From positions 2,356,001-2,420,000 of the forward strand of contig NZ_CP107931.1 of assembly GCF_036023875.1 (NCBI RefSeq): 64,000 nt of DNA. Direction: 5' to 3'. How positions within the stretch are numbered: position 1 is the first letter of the stretch; every line of letters begins with the position of its first letter. The notes under the pieces are model-generated. The model saw nothing but the letters and a program-made list of their open reading frames with translations. It was not told the DNA's origin and searched no databases. The position numbers were made by a program, and so were the translations under genes. Of the stretch, positions 8,019 through 16,607 are shown piece by piece. The DNA is from Mycobacterium sp. NBC_00419. Lineage in GTDB: Bacteria > Actinomycetota > Actinomycetes > Mycobacteriales > Mycobacteriaceae.

Positions 8019-10448
8019 ATGTCGGAACGCCCCCCGGCCGGCGCCACAATCATCAAGTTGGCCTGGTGCTGCCTATTGGCCAGTGTGATCATGGCGGCGC
8101 TCCTGTTCCCGGTGGTCGGCGGGCTGGGTCTGGTGTCCAACCGGGCCTCCGACGTCGTGGCCAACGGATCGGCCCAATTGGTCGAGGGCGAGGTGCCCGC
8201 GGTGACGACGATGGTCGACGCCAAGGGCAACACCATCGCGTGGCTGTATTCCCAGCGCCGCTTCGAGGTCACCAGCGACAAAATCGCCGACACCATGAAA
8301 CTGGCAATCGTCTCGATCGAGGACAAGAGGTTTGCCGAGCACAACGGTGTCGACTGGAAAGGCACCCTGACCGGCCTGGCCGGGTATGCCTCCGGGGATC
8401 TCGACACCCGCGGCGGGTCGACCATCGAGCAGCAGTACGTCAAGAACTACCAACTGCTGGTGATCGCCCAGACCGACGCCGAGAAGCGTGCCGCCATCGA
8501 GACCACGCCGGCCCGCAAGCTGCGTGAGATCCGGATGGCACTCACGCTGGACAAGACGTTCACCAAGCCGGAGATCCTGACCCGCTACCTCAATCTGGTC
8601 TCGTTCGGCAACGGCGCCTTCGGAATCCAGGACGCCGCGCAGACCTACTTCGGCGTCGACGCCTCCGCTCTGAACTGGCAACAGGCGGCGCTGCTGGCGG
8701 GCTTGGTCCAGTCGACGAGCGCGCTGAACCCCTACACCAACCCCGACGGTGCGCTGGCCCGCCGAAACCTGGTGCTCGACACCATGATCGAGAACCTCCC
8801 GGACAAAGCTGACGAGTTGCGCGCCGCCAAGGAGCAGCCGCTGGGCATCCTGCCGCAGCCCAACGAGCTGCCCCGCGGCTGCATCGCGGCAGGCGATCGC
8901 GCCTTCTTCTGCGACTACGTGCAGGAATACCTGGCCCGCGCAGGCATCAGCAAGGAACAGCTGTCCAAGGGCGGCTACCTGATCAAGACCACGCTGGACC
9001 CCGACGTGCAGAACTCGGCCAAACAAGCCGTCGACTCGCTGGCGCCCCCGGACGTCCAGGGCATCGCGAGCGTGATGAGCGTCGTGCTGCCCGGCAAGAC
9101 GGCTCACCCGGTGGTGGCCATGGTCAGCAACCGCACCTACGGGTTGAACACCGCGGCCGGCGAAACCATGCAGCCACAGCCGTTCTCCCTCGTCGGCGAC
9201 GGCGCGGGGTCGATCTTCAAGATCTTCACCACCGCCGCTGCTCTCGACATGGGCCTGGGCATCAACGCCAACCTCGATGCGCCGGTGCGTTTCGAGGCCA
9301 AGGGCCTGGGCAGCGGCGGCGCCAAGGGCTGCCCCCGCGACACCTGGTGTGTGCAGAACGCCGGTAATTACCGCGGCTCGATGAGCGTGACCGACGCGCT
9401 GGCAACCTCGCCGAACACGGCGTTCGCCAAGCTCATCTCGCAGGTGGGTGTGCAGCGCACCGTCGACATGGCCGTCAAGCTGGGTCTGCGGTCCTACGCC
9501 GAACCGGGTACGGCCCGCCCGTATGACCCCGAGACCAACGAGAGCCTGGCCGACTTCGTCAAGCGGCAGAACCTGGGTTCGTTCACCCTGGGCCCGATCG
9601 AGGTCAACGCACTCGAACTGTCCAACGTCGCGGCCACGCTGGCCTCCGGGGGCGTGTGGTGCCCGCCCAACCCGATCGACAAGCTCTACGACCGGCACGG
9701 CAACGAGGTCGCCGTCACCACCGAGACGTGCGACCAGGTGGTGCCCGAAGGTTTGGCCAACACCTTGTCCAACGCCCTGAGCAAGGACGACACCAGCGGC
9801 ACGGCCGCCAACTCGGCCGGCTCGGTCGGCTGGAACCTGCCGGCCTCCGGCAAGACCGGCACCACCGAGGCGCACCGGTCCTCCGGATTCCTGGGCTACA
9901 CCAACCGCTATGCGGCGGCCAACTACATCTACGACGACTCCCCGAACCCGTCGGATCTGTGCTCCTGGCCGCTGCGGCAGTGCGGTGACGGCAATCTCTA
10001 CGGCGGTAACGAGCCCGCCAAGACGTGGTTCACCGCGATGATGCCGATCGCCCAGAGCTTCGGCGACGTCACCATGCCGCCGACAGATCCGCGCTACGTC
10101 GACGGGGCACCGGGGTCCCGGGTGCCCAGCGTGGCCGGCCTGACCGTGGACAGCGCCCGGGAACGGCTCAAGGACGCCGGTTTCCAGGTGGCCGACCAGG
10201 CCACGCCGGTCAACAGCGCAGCCCCGGCCGGCAGCGTGGTCGGCACATCGCCGGGCGGACAGACCGTGCCCGGCTCGATCGTGACGATCCAGACCAGCAA
10301 CGGCATCCCGCCGGCCCCGCCCCCGCCCCCGCCGGGCGCACTGCCGCCGGGTCTCGACGGGCTCCCGCCGCCGGCGGTCACCGTGGTGGAGATTCCGGGC
10401 CTGCCGCCGATCACGATCCCGCTGTTGGCGCCGCCCCCGCCGCCGTGA
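8019..10448 (+). CDS. ponA2: Class A penicillin-binding protein PonA2 (bifunctional)
   Basis: An 809-residue peptidoglycan synthase equivalent to Rv3682. One transmembrane helix (about 13-40) is followed by a GT51 transglycosylase domain with the catalytic glutamate E101 in SIEDKRF and the RGGSTIEQQ motif (131-139). The transpeptidase motifs are SIFK (398-401), SPN (464-466) and KTGTT (612-616). A PASTA domain follows at about 708-768, then a Pro-rich tail. It is extracytoplasmic. PonA2 is important in non-replicating survival and heat/acid resistance in mycobacteria. The transcript is likely leaderless. The downstream phosphoesterase has its own -10 box. Confidence 0.96.
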   Translation: MSERPPAGATIIKLAWCCLLASVIMAALLFPVVGGLGLVSNRASDVVANGSAQLVEGEVPAVTTMVDAKGNTIAWLYSQRRFEVTSDKIADTMKLAIVSIEDKRFAEHNGVDWKGTLTGLAGYASGDLDTRGGSTIEQQYVKNYQLLVIAQTDAEKRAAIETTPARKLREIRMALTLDKTFTKPEILTRYLNLVSFGNGAFGIQDAAQTYFGVDASALNWQQAALLAGLVQSTSALNPYTNPDGALARRNLVLDTMIENLPDKADELRAAKEQPLGILPQPNELPRGCIAAGDRAFFCDYVQEYLARAGISKEQLSKGGYLIKTTLDPDVQNSAKQAVDSLAPPDVQGIASVMSVVLPGKTAHPVVAMVSNRTYGLNTAAGETMQPQPFSLVGDGAGSIFKIFTTAAALDMGLGINANLDAPVRFEAKGLGSGGAKGCPRDTWCVQNAGNYRGSMSVTDALATSPNTAFAKLISQVGVQRTVDMAVKLGLRSYAEPGTARPYDPETNESLADFVKRQNLGSFTLGPIEVNALELSNVAATLASGGVWCPPNPIDKLYDRHGNEVAVTTETCDQVVPEGLANTLSNALSKDDTSGTAANSAGSVGWNLPASGKTGTTEAHRSSGFLGYTNRYAAANYIYDDSPNPSDLCSWPLRQCGDGNLYGGNEPAKTWFTAMMPIAQSFGDVTMPPTDPRYVDGAPGSRVPSVAGLTVDSARERLKDAGFQVADQATPVNSAAPAGSVVGTSPGGQTVPGSIVTIQTSNGIPPAPPPPPPGALPPGLDGLPPPAVTVVEIPGLPPITIPLLAPPPPP

Positions 10449-10523
10449 CGTCTGTCTGACGTGGGGGCGCTTGAAGCGGCCTCGACCCGCTGACCATTGC
10501 CTGTTGGCAGTACTCTGACACCT

Positions 10524-11480
10524 ATGGCTGTGCCTTCAGCAGTGAAATCCTCCGCCCTCGTGGCCGCAGGATCGGCCGCGCTCGCGGTCGGCTATGCCAC
10601 GGTGATCGAGCGCAACGCGTTCGTCGTGCGCGAGGTGACCATGCCGGTGCTCACACCCGGCTCCACACCGTTGCGGGTGCTGCACCTCAGCGACATCCAC
10701 ATGCGCCCCACCCAGCGTCACAAGCAGGCCTGGCTGCGTGAACTGGCCCGCTGGGAACCCGATCTGGTCGTCAACACCGGAGACAACCTGTCGCACCCCA
10801 AGGCCGTCCCGTCGGTGGTGCAGTCCATCGGGGATTTGTTGTCGTTCCCCGGGGTTTTCGTCTTCGGCAGCAACGACTATTTCGCCCCGCGGCTGAAGAA
10901 CCCGGCCAAGTACCTCACCGACCCCGACCATCGCGTGCTGGGCAAGCCGCTGCCCTGGCAGGACCTGCGGGCAGCGTTCACCGAGCGCGGCTGGCTCGAC
11001 CTGACCCACACCCGCCGCGAGTTCGAGGTGGCGGGCCTGACGATCGCGGCGGCCGGTGTCGACGACGCCCATCTGGAGCGGGACCGCTACGACACCGTGG
11101 CCGGTGCGCCCAACCCGATCGCCAATCTGAGCCTGGCCGTGACGCACGCCCCCTACACGCGGGTGCTGGACCGCTTCGCCGCCGACGGCTACCAGCTGAT
11201 CATGGCCGGACACACCCACGGCGGTCAGCTGTGCCTGCCGTTCTACGGCGCGCTGGCCACCAACTGCGACCTGGACCGGACCCGCGCCAAAGGCGCGTCG
11301 CGCTGGGGCGTCGACACCGCGCTGCACGTGTCGGCCGGCATCGGCACCTCGCCGTTCGCACCGTTCCGATTCTGCTGCCGACCGGAGGCCACTCTGCTGA
11401 CGCTGGTGGCAGCACCGACGGGCGGGCATGACCAGTCCCGCAACGCGGTGCGCTCCAGCCCCACCGCTTCCGTCCGCTGA
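10524..11480 (+). CDS. Metallophosphoesterase, membrane-anchored
   Basis: A 318-residue protein equivalent to Rv3683. The calcineurin-like motifs are [15 protein letters not shown], a divergent GSNDYF in place of GNHE/D, and AGHTHGGQ near the C-terminus. An N-terminal hydrophobic stretch ([18 protein letters not shown]) suggests a membrane anchor. The YkuE-like class includes UDP-diacylglucosamine and phospholipid phosphoesterases; the substrate is not clear. I chose ATG 10524 because TACTCT (10511-10516) stands 7 nt upstream, the leaderless arrangement also seen at ponA2. Confidence 0.85.
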   Translation: MAVPSAVKSSALVAAGSAALAVGYATVIERNAFVVREVTMPVLTPGSTPLRVLHLSDIHMRPTQRHKQAWLRELARWEPDLVVNTGDNLSHPKAVPSVVQSIGDLLSFPGVFVFGSNDYFAPRLKNPAKYLTDPDHRVLGKPLPWQDLRAAFTERGWLDLTHTRREFEVAGLTIAAAGVDDAHLERDRYDTVAGAPNPIANLSLAVTHAPYTRVLDRFAADGYQLIMAGHTHGGQLCLPFYGALATNCDLDRTRAKGASRWGVDTALHVSAGIGTSPFAPFRFCCRPEATLLTLVAAPTGGHDQSRNAVRSSPTASVR

Positions 11481-11493
11481 AAGCCCACGGGCG

Positions 11494-12615
11494 ATGAGTG
11501 CAGTCGCCGTCCACAACCAGCCCCGGCGCTGGGTCGACAATGCGATCCGGTTGATCGAAGCCGACGCACGCCGCAGTGCCGACACCCACCTGTTGCGCTA
11601 TCCGCTGCCGTCTTCATGGTGTGAGCGGGTTGACGTCCAGCTCTATCTCAAAGACGAGTCCACGCATATCACCGGCAGCCTCAAGCACCGGCTCGCGCGT
11701 TCACTGTTTTTGTACGGCCTGTGCAACGGCTGGATCGGTGAGCACACCACAGTGGTGGAGGCGTCGTCGGGATCCACCGCGGTGTCGGAGGCCTATTTCG
11801 CCGCGCTGCTCGGCCTGCCGTTCGTCGCGGTCATGCCCGCCTCGACGAGCCCGAGCAAGACCGCGCTCATCGAATCTCAGGGTGGCCGTTGCCATTTCGT
11901 GGACCATCCGGGCGAGGTATACGCCGAAGCCCAGCGCATCGCCCATGAGACGGGTGGCCACTATCTGGACCAGTTCACCAACGCCGAGCGGGCCACCGAC
12001 TGGCGCGGTAACAACAACATCGCCGAGTCGATCTACGAGCAGATGCGCGACGAACCGCACCCGATTCCGTCCTGGATCGTGGTCGGCGCCGGCACCGGCG
12101 GCACCAGTGCCACGATCGGGCGCTACATCCGCTATCGCCGCTACAGCACCCGACTGTGCGTCGTGGACCCGGAGAACTCCGCGTTCTTCCCGTCCTACGC
12201 CGAAGGCCGGCGCGACGTCGTCGTTGCGGCGTCCTCACGCATTGAGGGCATCGGCAGACCTCGGGTGGAGCCGTCGTTTCTGCCCGATGTCGTCGACCGG
12301 ATGGAACGGGTCCCCGACGCCGCGTCCGTCGCCGCGGCCCATCACGTATCGCGGGTACTGGGCCGCCGGGTGGGACCCTCGACGGGCACGAACGTGTGGG
12401 GCGCCTTCAGCCTGCTGTGCGAGATGGTCGCCGCGGGCACCAGCGGATCGGTGGTCACTCTGATCGCCGACAGCGGCGACCGGTACGCCGACACCTACTA
12501 CGACCCCGAGTGGCTAACCGCTCACAACCTGGACCCGAGCGAGCACGCCGGCGCGCTTGCCGAGTTCGAACGCTCCTGCGGCTGGTCGCCGGAGGCGTCG
12601 TCGACGGCGTCGTAG
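11494..12615 (+). CDS. cds1: PLP-dependent cysteine desulfhydrase Cds1-type
   Basis: A 373-residue fold-type II PLP enzyme equivalent to Rv3684. The PLP lysine lies in TGSLKHR, with [10 protein letters not shown] (substrate loop) and the phosphate-binding [14 protein letters not shown]. Rv3684 (Cds1) has been described as an L-cysteine desulfhydrase producing H2S, pyruvate and ammonia, important for redox balance. The family also resembles cysteine synthase, and sequence alone does not separate the two. ATG 11494 was chosen since it gives a length near the family norm; the frame is open further upstream to 11428. The end overlaps a small antisense gene. Confidence 0.85.
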   Translation: MSAVAVHNQPRRWVDNAIRLIEADARRSADTHLLRYPLPSSWCERVDVQLYLKDESTHITGSLKHRLARSLFLYGLCNGWIGEHTTVVEASSGSTAVSEAYFAALLGLPFVAVMPASTSPSKTALIESQGGRCHFVDHPGEVYAEAQRIAHETGGHYLDQFTNAERATDWRGNNNIAESIYEQMRDEPHPIPSWIVVGAGTGGTSATIGRYIRYRRYSTRLCVVDPENSAFFPSYAEGRRDVVVAASSRIEGIGRPRVEPSFLPDVVDRMERVPDAASVAAAHHVSRVLGRRVGPSTGTNVWGAFSLLCEMVAAGTSGSVVTLIADSGDRYADTYYDPEWLTAHNLDPSEHAGALAEFERSCGWSPEASSTAS

Positions 12616-12692
12616 TCGCCGGTCACCACCAGCCACAGCGCAGCAAGCAGGAAGAATCCCCCGTACACCACGGCCCCCAAAGCGGTCATCAT
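12522..12692 (-). CDS. Small single-pass membrane protein (candidate)
   Basis: A 56-codon frame on the minus strand, [32 protein letters not shown]..., ending SLGSRL. One strong transmembrane helix (about 5-24) is followed by a short acidic, polar tail. An AAAGGTGG sequence about 8 nt upstream of the first ATG is a good ribosome-binding site. The 3' part (12522-12615) lies antisense inside the end of cds1. I do not recognise a family. The RBS plus helix make it more likely real than chance. Confidence 0.5.
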   Translation of the reverse strand: MMTALGAVVYGGFFLLAALWLVVTGDYDAVDDASGDQPQERSNSASAPACSLGSRL

Positions 12693-12859
12693 CCGCCCCA
12701 CCTTTCGCCTGCCGGCGTTGTCGTCGCGCCGTTAGTGTGCACAACGCCACCGACAAGCCAGATGCTTCCCGTCATCCGCTGCCGGTTGCGCCGGGGTGTG
12801 CCCTGACGAGCCGTTTGGCTTCCCGTGGGGCCGGTGCGATACGCTGTCGTGGCTTCACG

Positions 12860-12933
12860 CGGGGTGTGGCGCAGCTTGGTAGCGTGCTTCGTTCGGGACG
12901 AAGAGGTCGTGGGTTCGAATCCCGCCACCCCGA
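12860..12933 (+). tRNA. tRNA-Pro (anticodon CGG)
   Basis: The sequence folds as a full cloverleaf. The acceptor CGGGGTG (12860-12866) pairs with CACCCCG (12926-12932), with discriminator A at 12933. The D-arm is GGCGCAGCTTGGTAGCGT. The anticodon stem CTTCG/CGAAG holds the loop TTCGGGA, giving anticodon CGG for the codon CCG. The T-arm is GTGGGTTCGAATCCCGC. CCA is not encoded. Its place after the cds1 gene matches the M. tuberculosis map. Confidence 0.97.
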
Positions 12934-12942
12934 CAGTGAGAG

Positions 12943-12984
12943 CAACGCCCTGACCGCAGGTTTGCGGTCAGGGCGTTGTCTTTT
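12943..12984 (+). terminator. Intrinsic terminator of tRNA-Pro
   Basis: A perfect 16-bp stem (12943-12958 with 12963-12978, arms CAACGCCCTGACCGCA and its complement) has a 4-nt loop and is followed by TCTTTT. It begins 10 nt after the tRNA. Confidence 0.92.
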
Positions 12985-13010
12985 CGGCCGCTGTCAGCGG
13001 CAGCCGAACG

Positions 13011-13355
13011 TCAGCCCATGGGCATGTCGGGTACCGGCGCATCGCAGCGATCACGGAAATCCGCCGCCGGCTGCCGTATCGCCTGGATCTCGTTCTGCAC
13101 CTGAGGATTTGCCTGGGCGTAATCCGCGATAGCAGTCCGAATCTCGTCCCGGGACTTCCCTTTGAGACTGGTGAAGAATGCGTTGACGTCCGGATGGGTG
13201 AACAGGTAGGCCGACATCCCGGCGTTCACGCCGGACATGACCCCGGCCAGATCGGCCGCCGAACAGTTCGGCGGGTCGGCGACCGCGGTGGCTGCGGTAC
13301 CCATCAGAGTCGCGCCGGCGATCACCCCGGCGCTGATCAGGATTCGGAAAGACAT
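13011..13355 (-). CDS. Secreted hemophore-like heme-binding protein
   Basis: A 114-residue protein with a signal peptide (MSFRILISAGVIAGATLMGTAATAVA, cleavage near ADP). The mature part has two cysteines (C31 and C104) and the pattern CSAADLAGVMSGVNAGMSAYLFTHPDVNAFFTSLKG. This is typical of the mycobacterial heme-binding (Rv0203-like) family, a small helical secreted fold that carries heme. The start is preceded by AAGGAGCC (GGCTCCTT on the plus strand). The neighbour upstream on the same strand is another small secreted protein. Confidence 0.82.
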   Translation of the reverse strand: MSFRILISAGVIAGATLMGTAATAVADPPNCSAADLAGVMSGVNAGMSAYLFTHPDVNAFFTSLKGKSRDEIRTAIADYAQANPQVQNEIQAIRQPAADFRDRCDAPVPDMPMG

Positions 13356-13399
13356 TGATGGCTCCTTGAACGATGAGTGGACGGGTCAGAACGAGAAAG

Positions 13400-13702
13400 T
13401 CAGCGCGGCCCGATACCGCCTCCGCCGCCACCGGGCCGACCGGGTCCGCCGGGCCGTGGTGGCCTCGGAAGAGAGAGGTCGAGATCCCAGCCGTCATCGC
13501 AATACCAGGGATCGGCACAGTACGACGGGTAGACCGGCCCGGCCACCGGAGCGGTGGGCCCGCCACCGCGAACCTCGCCCTGCGCACACACGGTTGCTGC
13601 TCCCGCACTGGTGCAATCCGCCGAGGCGACCGGAGCGACCAACCCGCTGAGCGGCAGCGCCGCAACGACTAAGCCAACGAATAGGTACCGCTGCCGACCC
13701 AT
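13400..13702 (-). CDS. Small secreted Pro/Gly-rich protein
   Basis: 100 residues. A signal peptide (about 1-28, ending VASA) precedes a mature chain with four cysteines (C30, C39, C62, C68), a YPSYCADPWYCDDGWDLDLS segment, and a Gly/Pro-rich tail (PRPPRPGGPGRPGGGGGG). I do not recognise a functional domain. It lies 45 bp upstream of the hemophore-like gene on the same strand and may share its transcript. Confidence 0.7.
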   Translation of the reverse strand: MGRQRYLFVGLVVAALPLSGLVAPVASADCTSAGAATVCAQGEVRGGGPTAPVAGPVYPSYCADPWYCDDGWDLDLSLPRPPRPGGPGRPGGGGGGIGPR

Positions 13703-13805
13703 GCGAACCCCCTGGTGAAGTCGATGCTGGCGACGCTACTCGGAGGACCAACCATAGGTGGGGTTTCGGCCGCCTCTTGTAACTAGAGCTCCTTGTAAGG
13801 CGGGT

Positions 13806-14717
13806 TCAGTACGACGGGGCCACGGCGACCGAGGGCGCGGGCGACGGGGTGCGCGGGGAATTCGGTTGGGCCGGTAGATATCCCTGGTCGATGATCGGCC
13901 GAAGCGTGCGGTCGATACCGTCGACCGTCGCCGCGCCAACTCCTATCTCACGCAACGGAGTGGTCAGTGGCAGATTTTTGGTGGGGACGCCGTAGACGAT
14001 GTTGATGCCGCCCTGAGTGTTTCGGGTGACGGTGATGTTCTGCGCCGGGACGGCCGACAGATCTGATTTCTGGGCCACGGTATGCACGGTTGCAATGGCG
14101 ATCAGCGCGTTCAGGACAGTCAGGTGGTTCGAGGTCTGGGCGATCGGAACGGCGAAGCCGTCGTACTGGTTGACCACCTCGATCTGCCGGAAGCGGGTCT
14201 GCGGAAGACGAATGGGCGTGTAGTCGAACTGCGGCAGATACCTGTCGACCTCGGTGGTGAACGCGCCGAAATTGGGGTCGGCGATCAGGATGAAGGTGGT
14301 GTCCGACGGCACGCTCGGGTCGGTGTTCAAGTCGGCGGCCACCTGCTGGACGACCATGGCTCCCTGCGATGTTCCGACGACCGACAGCGGTGTTCGGCTT
14401 CGCGCCAGCGAGGCTCGAATGGCGGCCTTGGTCTCCGCGACACCGGTCCGGATCGATGCGCCCAGGCTCGGATCGAGAATCCCGGTGAAGGGCCAGATCG
14501 ACGCGGGGTAGTCGACCGTGGTCACGGTGTCCCCGCGATACACGCCGCCCAGCAGATCCTCCGCGACGTCGGAGGTGTTACCACCCAGCAGCCTGCCCAG
14601 AGTGCCGCTGGTACCTCCGACCCACACCACCTCATCAGCCTGGGCCGGTGCTGCCGTGGCGATGCCGAGGAGGACTGCCGCTACCCAGCAGAAGCGTTCG
14701 ACGGAGAAGCCGGACAT
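13806..14717 (-). CDS. Free-standing PE-PPE-domain serine esterase, secreted
   Basis: 303 residues from ATG 14717. A signal peptide (SGFSVERFCWVAAVLLGIATAAPAQA) is followed by an alpha/beta-hydrolase domain of the PE-PPE C-terminal type. The nucleophile elbow is GTSQG (S117), with a likely acid in LIADPN and a histidine around TVHTVAQ. Unlike classical members it is not fused to a PE or PPE N-terminus. The start is supported by TAATCT (14725-14730) 7 nt upstream, a leaderless -10 box. Such proteins hydrolyse short- to medium-chain esters; the substrate is unknown. The C-terminal tail is Pro/Ser rich. Confidence 0.82.
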   Translation of the reverse strand: MSGFSVERFCWVAAVLLGIATAAPAQADEVVWVGGTSGTLGRLLGGNTSDVAEDLLGGVYRGDTVTTVDYPASIWPFTGILDPSLGASIRTGVAETKAAIRASLARSRTPLSVVGTSQGAMVVQQVAADLNTDPSVPSDTTFILIADPNFGAFTTEVDRYLPQFDYTPIRLPQTRFRQIEVVNQYDGFAVPIAQTSNHLTVLNALIAIATVHTVAQKSDLSAVPAQNITVTRNTQGGINIVYGVPTKNLPLTTPLREIGVGAATVDGIDRTLRPIIDQGYLPAQPNSPRTPSPAPSVAVAPSY

Positions 14718-14852
14718 GCCAGGCAGATTATTGACAGCGCAACCACACTGCAGGGTGGGCACGGTGTCTCATAGCCAACTCATTGCAAGTCACAGGCTCC
14801 CCACATGCAACTTCAGTCACACGCAGAGTGGGCAATCGGCGCTAGCGCCGAA

Positions 14853-15620
14853 TCAGAACAGCTTCGGCAGGCAGAAGATGATGCACGGCAGCGAGGGAAG
14901 CCCGATCGGCGGGGGCGGCGGCAACTCCGGCAGCCCGATCGGCGGAAGCTGCGGCAGCCCAATGGGCGGGGGCGGCGGCAACTGCGGCAGCCCAATGGGC
15001 GGGAACTGCGGCAGACCGATCGGCGGGGGCGGCGGCAACTGCGGCAGACCAATGGCCGGGAACTGCGGCAGACCGATGGCCGGCGGCGGCGGGAGCTGCG
15101 GCAGCCCGACCGGCATCGCCGGCGCACTGAAGGCAGGTAACGAGAACGCCGACGCGGCGGGCAACGAGAAGGTCGGGGCGGCCGGCATCGCGAAGGTCGA
15201 GGCGGCCGGCAACGCGAAGGTCGACGCTGAGGCCGCCGAGTTGTTCCCGATGTTCTGCGCAAGCAGGTAGAACAGGCCCGACGCCGCTCCCGATGCCGCA
15301 CCTGACACCACACCGGCAGCACCGTTGGCGATCGGGGTCGCGACGCTGACCGCGATGTTGGAGTTGGCCTGCTGGACCGCTGTCTCGCGCGCGGCGTCCA
15401 ACTGCCGCCCGAAGCTGTCATTCCAGGACTGGGTCAGGCTGTTGAGCAAACCTTGCAGGTCAGAGTTGGCCTTCGGGGCCGCGGCGGACTGACCCTCGGC
15501 CGGAAGAATCGTGTCGTCGTCGCCGGGAGCCGCAAGGGCCGGACCACTGAGGGTCAGCAACGCCCCGACGCACAGCGACGCGGCGGCCGCCATGCGGGCT
15601 GAGGTATGCCGAAGGCCCAT
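14853..15620 (-). CDS. Secreted proline-rich repeat protein
   Basis: 255 residues. ATG 15620 is preceded by AAAAGGAGTGATC, a strong ribosome-binding site. A signal peptide (ending GPALAAPG) is followed by a helical region (about 45-115) and an Ala/Gly segment. The C-terminal half is four near-identical 19-residue units of the type IGLPQLPPPPPIGLPQFPP, ending PSLPCIIFCLPKLF with two cysteines. It is likely exported and cell-wall associated by its composition. I do not recognise a catalytic domain. Confidence 0.75.
   Translation of the reverse strand: MGLRHTSARMAAAASLCVGALLTLSGPALAAPGDDDTILPAEGQSAAAPKANSDLQGLLNSLTQSWNDSFGRQLDAARETAVQQANSNIAVSVATPIANGAAGVVSGAASGAASGLFYLLAQNIGNNSAASASTFALPAASTFAMPAAPTFSLPAASAFSLPAFSAPAMPVGLPQLPPPPAIGLPQFPAIGLPQLPPPPPIGLPQFPPIGLPQLPPPPPIGLPQLPPIGLPELPPPPPIGLPSLPCIIFCLPKLF
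14890..15115. repeat. 57-bp tandem repeats encoding Pro-rich units
   Basis: About four units of 57 bp encode the 19-residue IGLPQLPPPPPIGLPQFPP module of the overlapping gene. Units differ by a few substitutions (P/A and Q/E, F/L), so they are old enough to have diverged. The period keeps the reading frame. Confidence 0.8.
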
Positions 15621-15708
15621 GATCACTCCTTTTCCGGGGATGCGACTAATAGTATCCGGCATACCCGGCCCAAGACAGCAATCGTTATCAACGCAAACGT
15701 CTACTCAG

Positions 15709-16512
15709 CTAAGACGGCGAGCGCCTCCGCTGCCGCAGGACGACAGCCTCAGCCCCCACAAAGACCAGCAGCGATGCGATCACCGCGGCGATGATCGCCG
15801 GATAGCGGCTGTCCAAGCCGCCGGCGGACACCTGGCGGATCAGGATTCCGGTGAACGCCCAGATCAGCACCAGCCCGTAGGCGACGTCACGGTTACGCAG
15901 CATCGTGGCCGTGCCGATCAGCATGGCCACCAACACGATGATCGTCGCCCACACCGCGGCGCTGATCCCGAAGCCATCCCAGTTCAGACTGACCAGCAGC
16001 ACCGTGATGTTCGCGACGGTGGCCACCGTGGTCCAGCCGAAGTAGACACTGAACGGTATTGCGACGAAACACTTTTCGCGGCTAGTGAGATTCGCCACCC
16101 GTAGGGTGTCGGCGATCAGGATCAGGCAGACGAGGATCACCAGGATCAGGACGGCCGACAGCGGGATGACGTCGTAATGCCAGGCGAACACCCAGGCGGT
16201 GTTGGCCAGCGAGGAGATCGAGAACAGCACTCCGACCCGATTGAGAAGGGGGGTGCGGCCGACGTCGGGGGCGTCCTCGCGGAACAGTCCGAGCTGGTAG
16301 AGCACGTGCAGCCCGAGCAACAGGTAGATGACACTCCAGATCGAGAACGTGATCCCCGCCGGGGTGAACAGGCTCGGATAGGCATCAGACACCTCGCCGG
16401 TGTTGCGGCCGTTGAGCGGTAGCGCATTGGCCAGCACGTTCATGGTGATCATCGCCAAGTACGTGACGACCACGAGCGCCTTGATCGGGCCCCGTCCGGT
16501 GGTTGCGGTCAT
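15709..16512 (-). CDS. TspO/MBR-like membrane protein
   Basis: 267 residues with about seven to eight hydrophobic helices. Segments such as FSIWSVIYLLLGLHVLYQLG, NTAWVFAWHYDVIPLS and FSVYFGWTTVATVANI, rich in Trp/Tyr within helices, are typical of the TspO/tryptophan-rich sensory family in actinobacteria. I chose ATG 16512 since AGGAGG lies 8 nt upstream; the GTG nine bases earlier would overlap that site. Ligands in the family include porphyrins and sterols; here none can be assigned. The next gene on the left is a secreted protein 89 bp away. Confidence 0.72.
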   Translation of the reverse strand: MTATTGRGPIKALVVVTYLAMITMNVLANALPLNGRNTGEVSDAYPSLFTPAGITFSIWSVIYLLLGLHVLYQLGLFREDAPDVGRTPLLNRVGVLFSISSLANTAWVFAWHYDVIPLSAVLILVILVCLILIADTLRVANLTSREKCFVAIPFSVYFGWTTVATVANITVLLVSLNWDGFGISAAVWATIIVLVAMLIGTATMLRNRDVAYGLVLIWAFTGILIRQVSAGGLDSRYPAIIAAVIASLLVFVGAEAVVLRQRRRSPS

Positions 16513-16607
16513 ATCGGTCACCTCCTGGCGTCAGCCTGTCATCACCGAACCTGCTGTCAGGCGATTGAATCGGCGCTGTCAGTAACTGGTAAGACTCAAC
16601 CGAACGG

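Noticed and set aside
8073..9875. A 600-codon open frame antisense to ponA2.
   Set aside because: High-GC genes often leave long open antisense frames; composition (Gly/Arg/His/Gln-rich) shows no domain.
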